The notes under the pieces were generated by a model. It saw only the letters and a program-made list of their open reading frames with translations, was not told where the DNA came from and searched no databases. Position numbers and translations under genes: made by a program. Positions 57,604 through 62,000 of a DNA stretch of 62,000 nucleotides are shown piece by piece. Positions within the stretch are counted from its first letter, which is position 1; each line of letters opens with the position of its first letter. Source of the DNA: Adiantum capillus-veneris (lineage: Eukaryota; Streptophyta; Polypodiopsida; Polypodiales; Pteridaceae). The stretch covers positions 32,673,969-32,735,968 of the forward strand of contig CM043942.1 in NCBI GenBank assembly GCA_014529385.2, given 5' to 3'.

Positions 57604-57793
57604 TGAAGGGGATCGGGGAGCACCACAGACGGAGAGTGAGAGAGAGAGAAGGAGACACACACACGATGTGGGTGGGGATACTCAAAGAGAGTGAGCAGCC
57701 CCCTATACACTTATGCTATGTATAAGGTATACAAGTCAGTGGGCGCCCAGACTCTGGGCGGCCGGGCAAGGCACAGATGCCTATACCCCAACA
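57604..57793 (-). repeat. 5' LTR of the non-autonomous copia element
   Basis: Partner of 53924-54114, followed on the minus strand by TTGGTATCAGAGC. Confidence 0.93.
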
Positions 57794-57831
57794 CCTTATA
57801 GTCTTCTACGGTTTGTGCTATATAGCACAGG

Positions 57832-58778
57832 TTGTTCTCGCTCCGTTTCTCCTATTTTCAGGCAGTTTTCATATCAGGTGCAGCATTTACCAAGGCTGAC
57901 AACAACAACACAGATGTTTTCAAGATGTTTGCTACTGAGGACAGGTTGGATGGGGACAACTACCCTATGTGGGCTTATATGATGCAACATGTTCTTGTGT
58001 CAAAGGGTGTCTGGAACATTGTGCAGGGCATTGATGTACGTCCTGGTTCTGAGGATGTAGGTGATGTTGAGGATGTTGCAGGTCTTGCTGCAAGGATTGC
58101 AGCACTGTTAGAGTTGTTTTGCCTACGACAAAACAAGCTCGTTGGGATGTTAAGGATGCGCAAGCTCATGCATTGATTGCGTTGTATGTGAAGCGCACCA
58201 TTGTTCCTCACATCCGTTCAGCAAAATCTACAAAACACGCTTGGGATATTCTAGCAGGTCTTTATGCAAGCCGCAATGAGGATAAAATTGCTTTGCTGCG
58301 TAAAGAGGAGTCGAAGATTATGCATGAGGAAGATGATATGGACACTTTCCTTGCTAGTGTCAAGGATATCAATGAGCAACTTATTTCTGCAGGTGAAGTT
58401 ATTTCAGAGAGTTCTCTTGTGCAGACTGTTCTTGATGCCTTACCAGATTCTTACCAGACTTTTGCTAGTACTTGGAGACTTATGACCCAAGGAAATCCAG
58501 AAGTTGTCAAGTTTGATGCATTATGCACATTGCTGTTGCAAGAGTCACTTTCCAGAAAAAACAGGACTAGTGCAGTTGAACAGGCTTTTATTGCTTCTCA
58601 AAGAAAGGGTGGTAACAGCAATGCAGCCACTTCTTATGGTTATGCTGCAAGTGGCAAAAATTCTGTTCCTAATGCTTTTGCTGGTAGCAATTTGTCTGGA
58701 AATTCTGGTGATAAGGGCAAAAAGAAGATGCGTTGCCATAATTGTAAAGCCAATGATCACTTGATCAAGTCGTGTCCT
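57832..58778 (+). pseudogene. Copia Gag (UBN2-type) with frameshift and truncated knuckle region
   Basis: Gag begins around the ATG at 57925 (MFATEDRLDGDNYPMWAYMM). A frameshift near 58120 leads to the second part, with HALIALYVKRTIVPHI and AWDILAGLYASRNEDKIALL. EEDDMDTFLASVKDINEQLI, VLDALPDSYQTFASTW and the knuckle CHNCKANDHLIKSC follow. This is the standard copia Gag layout. Just after the knuckle, near 58778, the sequence changes to a probable LTR of another element. Confidence 0.85.
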
Positions 58779-59261
58779 TGTTATAGAATTCACATTTTAT
58801 TATTTATTGCAGCTGACAGGTGGAAAAGACTAGACCCAGCTTAGCCTATGCAAATGTATTTGTATATCATGTACATTTTATTATTCAAGTGCTCTTTTAT
58901 GAGCTTTGGCCAATTATGACCGGCCGGCCAATTTGTAACCAATTTGACCATTCAAGAAATCTACATAACAAATACGTGCAAGAGGGAAATGGTCACTCTT
59001 GCACGGGGGAGATTGCACCCAGCGTCGTCTTGTTCTTCTCTTCTCTCCTCTGTTCTCTCTCGCCGTGCTGGCGTAGCACTCCGCTCTAGGAGGTGCGCCT
59101 GCACATGCTCTCTCGCTCTATCTCCCTCTCTGTCTCTCTGTGCCCGTGTGCAGCTTGATTATGTGCAAGGATGATTGCCAGGTATGCAGATTTGTCAGTT
59201 TATGCTAGATATTGTGTTATCTTGGGTATTTTGCAAGGCAGCCATGTTTCCATCTGTAGCA
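58779..59261 (+). repeat. Probable 5' LTR of another retroelement
   Basis: TGTTATAGAATTC interrupts the Gag, and the stretch ends CTGTAGCA one base before a Met-tRNA primer site. Only one copy is in the window, so the left limit is inferred. Confidence 0.5.
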
Positions 59262-59262
59262 G

Positions 59263-59279
59263 TGGTATCAGAGCTCAGG
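59263..59279 (+). other. Primer binding site (initiator Met-tRNA)
   Basis: TGGTATCAGAGCTCAGG. Confidence 0.8.
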
Positions 59280-60233
<954 letters not shown>

Positions 60234-60561
60234 CCCCCCCCCCTTCGTTTGTTGTTGGCGCCAGTACCCCACCTGATCTCTCTCTATCTCTTCCTCTTCT
60301 CCCATTCACTCTAGCTGCCATGCACTCCTCTTGCGATTTACAGCTGCGTAACCTCTCTTTTTCTATCCCTCTGTCATCAAACTGCAGCCCATCCAACCAC
60401 CAGGCCTCTAACCACTCTCATGCAAATGCTACCAACCATACCCACCAGCCCTTGCTTACGACCACAACTTTTTGGTACGCATAGCTAGTGTCTCCTTCGC
60501 TGATGGATACACACGCACTCACCCAAAGTGGGCATGCAGATGACAGTTAAAACTCTCTATC

Positions 60562-61134
<573 letters not shown>

Positions 61135-61377
61135 ATGCTTCAAGATCCTGCATTTGGGTCAAGACAACTAGAATTCATCGTACGTAGACTCAGCGACAGC
61201 ATGAGGGGTGACAAGGCCGAGTTGCCGGGTGCAAGCATATGCATTTCTCGAGCTATACGCATGCTGATGAAGGACGGTCTGCCTAATGCTTTGACAGGAA
61301 GCCAAGCCAGAGGAACCACTGCGGAGGAATACCAGTCGCGGGAAGAAGAGGCAGCGAGCTCATCAGGGTTCACATGA
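61135..61377 (+). CDS. Small GC-richer frame, possibly a host exon
   Basis: 80 codons from ATG, with a balanced composition unlike the neighbouring repeats: QDPAFGSRQLEFIVRRLSDS, ASICISRAIRMLMKDGLPNA and a Glu/Ser-rich end. TGTGCCAG just before it could be a splice acceptor. I recognise no domain. It could be the last exon of a gene whose other exons are lost or outside, or chance. Confidence 0.25.
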   Translation: MLQDPAFGSRQLEFIVRRLSDSMRGDKAELPGASICISRAIRMLMKDGLPNALTGSQARGTTAEEYQSREEEAASSSGFT

Positions 61378-61382
61378 TCGAG

Positions 61383-61440
61383 GTCACTGTCGCCAATCTG
61401 CAAACCGTGAGGGACTGTCGCCAATCTGCAAACCGTAAGG
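61383..61440. repeat. Short tandem duplication
   Basis: CTGTCGCCAATCTGCAAACC occurs twice, 27 bases apart, just after the small frame. Confidence 0.85.
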
Positions 61441-62000
61441 GATCGAGCTGGGTTGGTGGCACCCGCTGCCATCATGAAGATTTTGCAATGGGGTCATAAA
61501 TATGGGACTGCAGGAAAATGGGTAGCAATGGAAGCTCTCACAATGTCAAGCACTACTAGTAACTGTCAGTGAGTAGTTTCAGTGGTCGTCCACCATTGAT
61601 GCTAACTCTGTTTTATTAAGGTGGCGATAAGGCCTTGACCTCCATGACATGGTCAACCGTGCAGTCCCTTGGCTGCCGCCAGCGCAGCCCGGTAGGCTAT
61701 AGGGGTTTGGAGATCGAGAATTTTGTTGTCATTGCTTTGGTTAGTACAGTAGCACAGGCGAGTTTACAACTGCAGTATCAATGGCATCACAAAAAAAAAA
61801 AGCAGTGGAGGTAGTGCAGCAAAAGCACATCATCTACTCTAATTGCAATTGAAAGCAGATTTTTTTTTCTTTTCTTTCGAGAGAGTATCTGTGTTTCACT
61901 CATTTTGCGACCTTATATTGGCAAGAGTGAGCTCAGCTCTTGTGAATATAACCAATGCCTACGCCATCTTTCTTGAAGGTCAAGGTAGATGCTTGCGAGT
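61441..62000. other. No gene seen
   Basis: Short frames only, A and T runs near 61791 and 61861, and no element ends recognised. Confidence 0.35.

Larger units (their letters stand above)
53924..57793 (-). mobile_element. Non-autonomous copia element (3.9 kb, minus strand)
   Basis: Perfect duplications CCTTA (53919-53923 and 57794-57798). LTRs are 53924-54114 (191 bp) and 57604-57793 (190 bp). On the minus strand they run TGTTGGGGTATA...CCTTCA, like the copia element at 3114-16786. A Met-tRNA primer site is present on the minus strand (ends at 57602), as is a purine tract AAGTGGGAGGC (54115-54125). The interior has one long Gag-derived frame and no integrase or complete reverse transcriptase. 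Confidence 0.93.
53532..58778 (+). mobile_element. Ty1/copia fragment (plus strand): LTR, primer site and Gag
   Basis: A probable 5' LTR (about 53532-53737, ending CCAACA) is followed by TTGGTATCAGAGCAGG, then a leader that is broken at 53924 by a nested element and resumes at 57799 into a copia Gag. The element is cut inside the zinc knuckle region near 58778. No 3' LTR or pol is present in the window. Confidence 0.7.

Noticed and set aside
59263-59279. tRNA gene fragments
   Set aside because: The TGGTATCAGAGC sites here and at 16577, 46818, 53740 and 57590 are primer sites next to LTR ends, with no cloverleaf around them.

Overview
This window looks like transposon-packed DNA from a land plant with a large genome. 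The evidence is plant-type CACTA, Ty1/copia, Ty3/gypsy and LINE remains, initiator-Met-tRNA and tRNA-Asp primer sites, and spliceosomal introns. Two decayed genes recall repetitive proteins I associate with spore plants, so a fern, lycophyte or moss relative is my guess, but the species cannot be told from the sequence. I see no convincing host housekeeping gene.

Bases 1-34118 are one deeply nested stack. A LINE remnant (minus strand, 34119-35050) was hit by a CACTA element whose right end is at 34118. The CACTA element was hit by a Ty3/gypsy element (2592-33960). Both gypsy LTRs were then split. The 5' LTR carries a Ty1/copia element (3114-16786, duplication CCTTT), and the 3' LTR carries a 5.7-kb inverted-repeat element (27964-33675). 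The copia leader was itself invaded by an 8.1-kb DNA transposon (7588-15720). Removing the inserts gives gypsy LTRs of 908 and 909 bp and a copia element of about 5.5 kb, which supports the reconstruction.

The 8.1-kb transposon is the main result. It has 33-bp terminal inverted repeats and four genes in two convergent pairs. They are an unknown spliced gene; a histone H3 gene with CENH3-like residues whose reading frame runs on, through two TAA codons and canonical introns, into a Ulp1/SENP-type protease and a basic Ser-Pro-rich tail; a second unknown spliced gene; and a broken transposase-like gene. It may be a mobile element that encodes its own chromatin protein.

Bases 35050-46460 hold a (CT)n tract, two decayed copies of an unknown, probably transposon-derived gene, a gag pseudogene, a 528-codon minus-strand reading frame, a 1.3-kb hairpin-rich minisatellite and a palindrome with arms of about 200 bp. 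Bases 46467-49602 are a complete non-autonomous LTR element with perfect target duplications and an array of hairpins after its primer site. Bases 50500-53520 are minus-strand gypsy-related remains with a repeated perfect palindrome. Bases 53532-58778 are a plus-strand copia fragment interrupted by a 3.9-kb non-autonomous copia element (53924-57793) that keeps one long Gag-fusion frame. The rest is a probable LTR, long (CT)n arrays and a small GC-richer frame near 61.2 kb.
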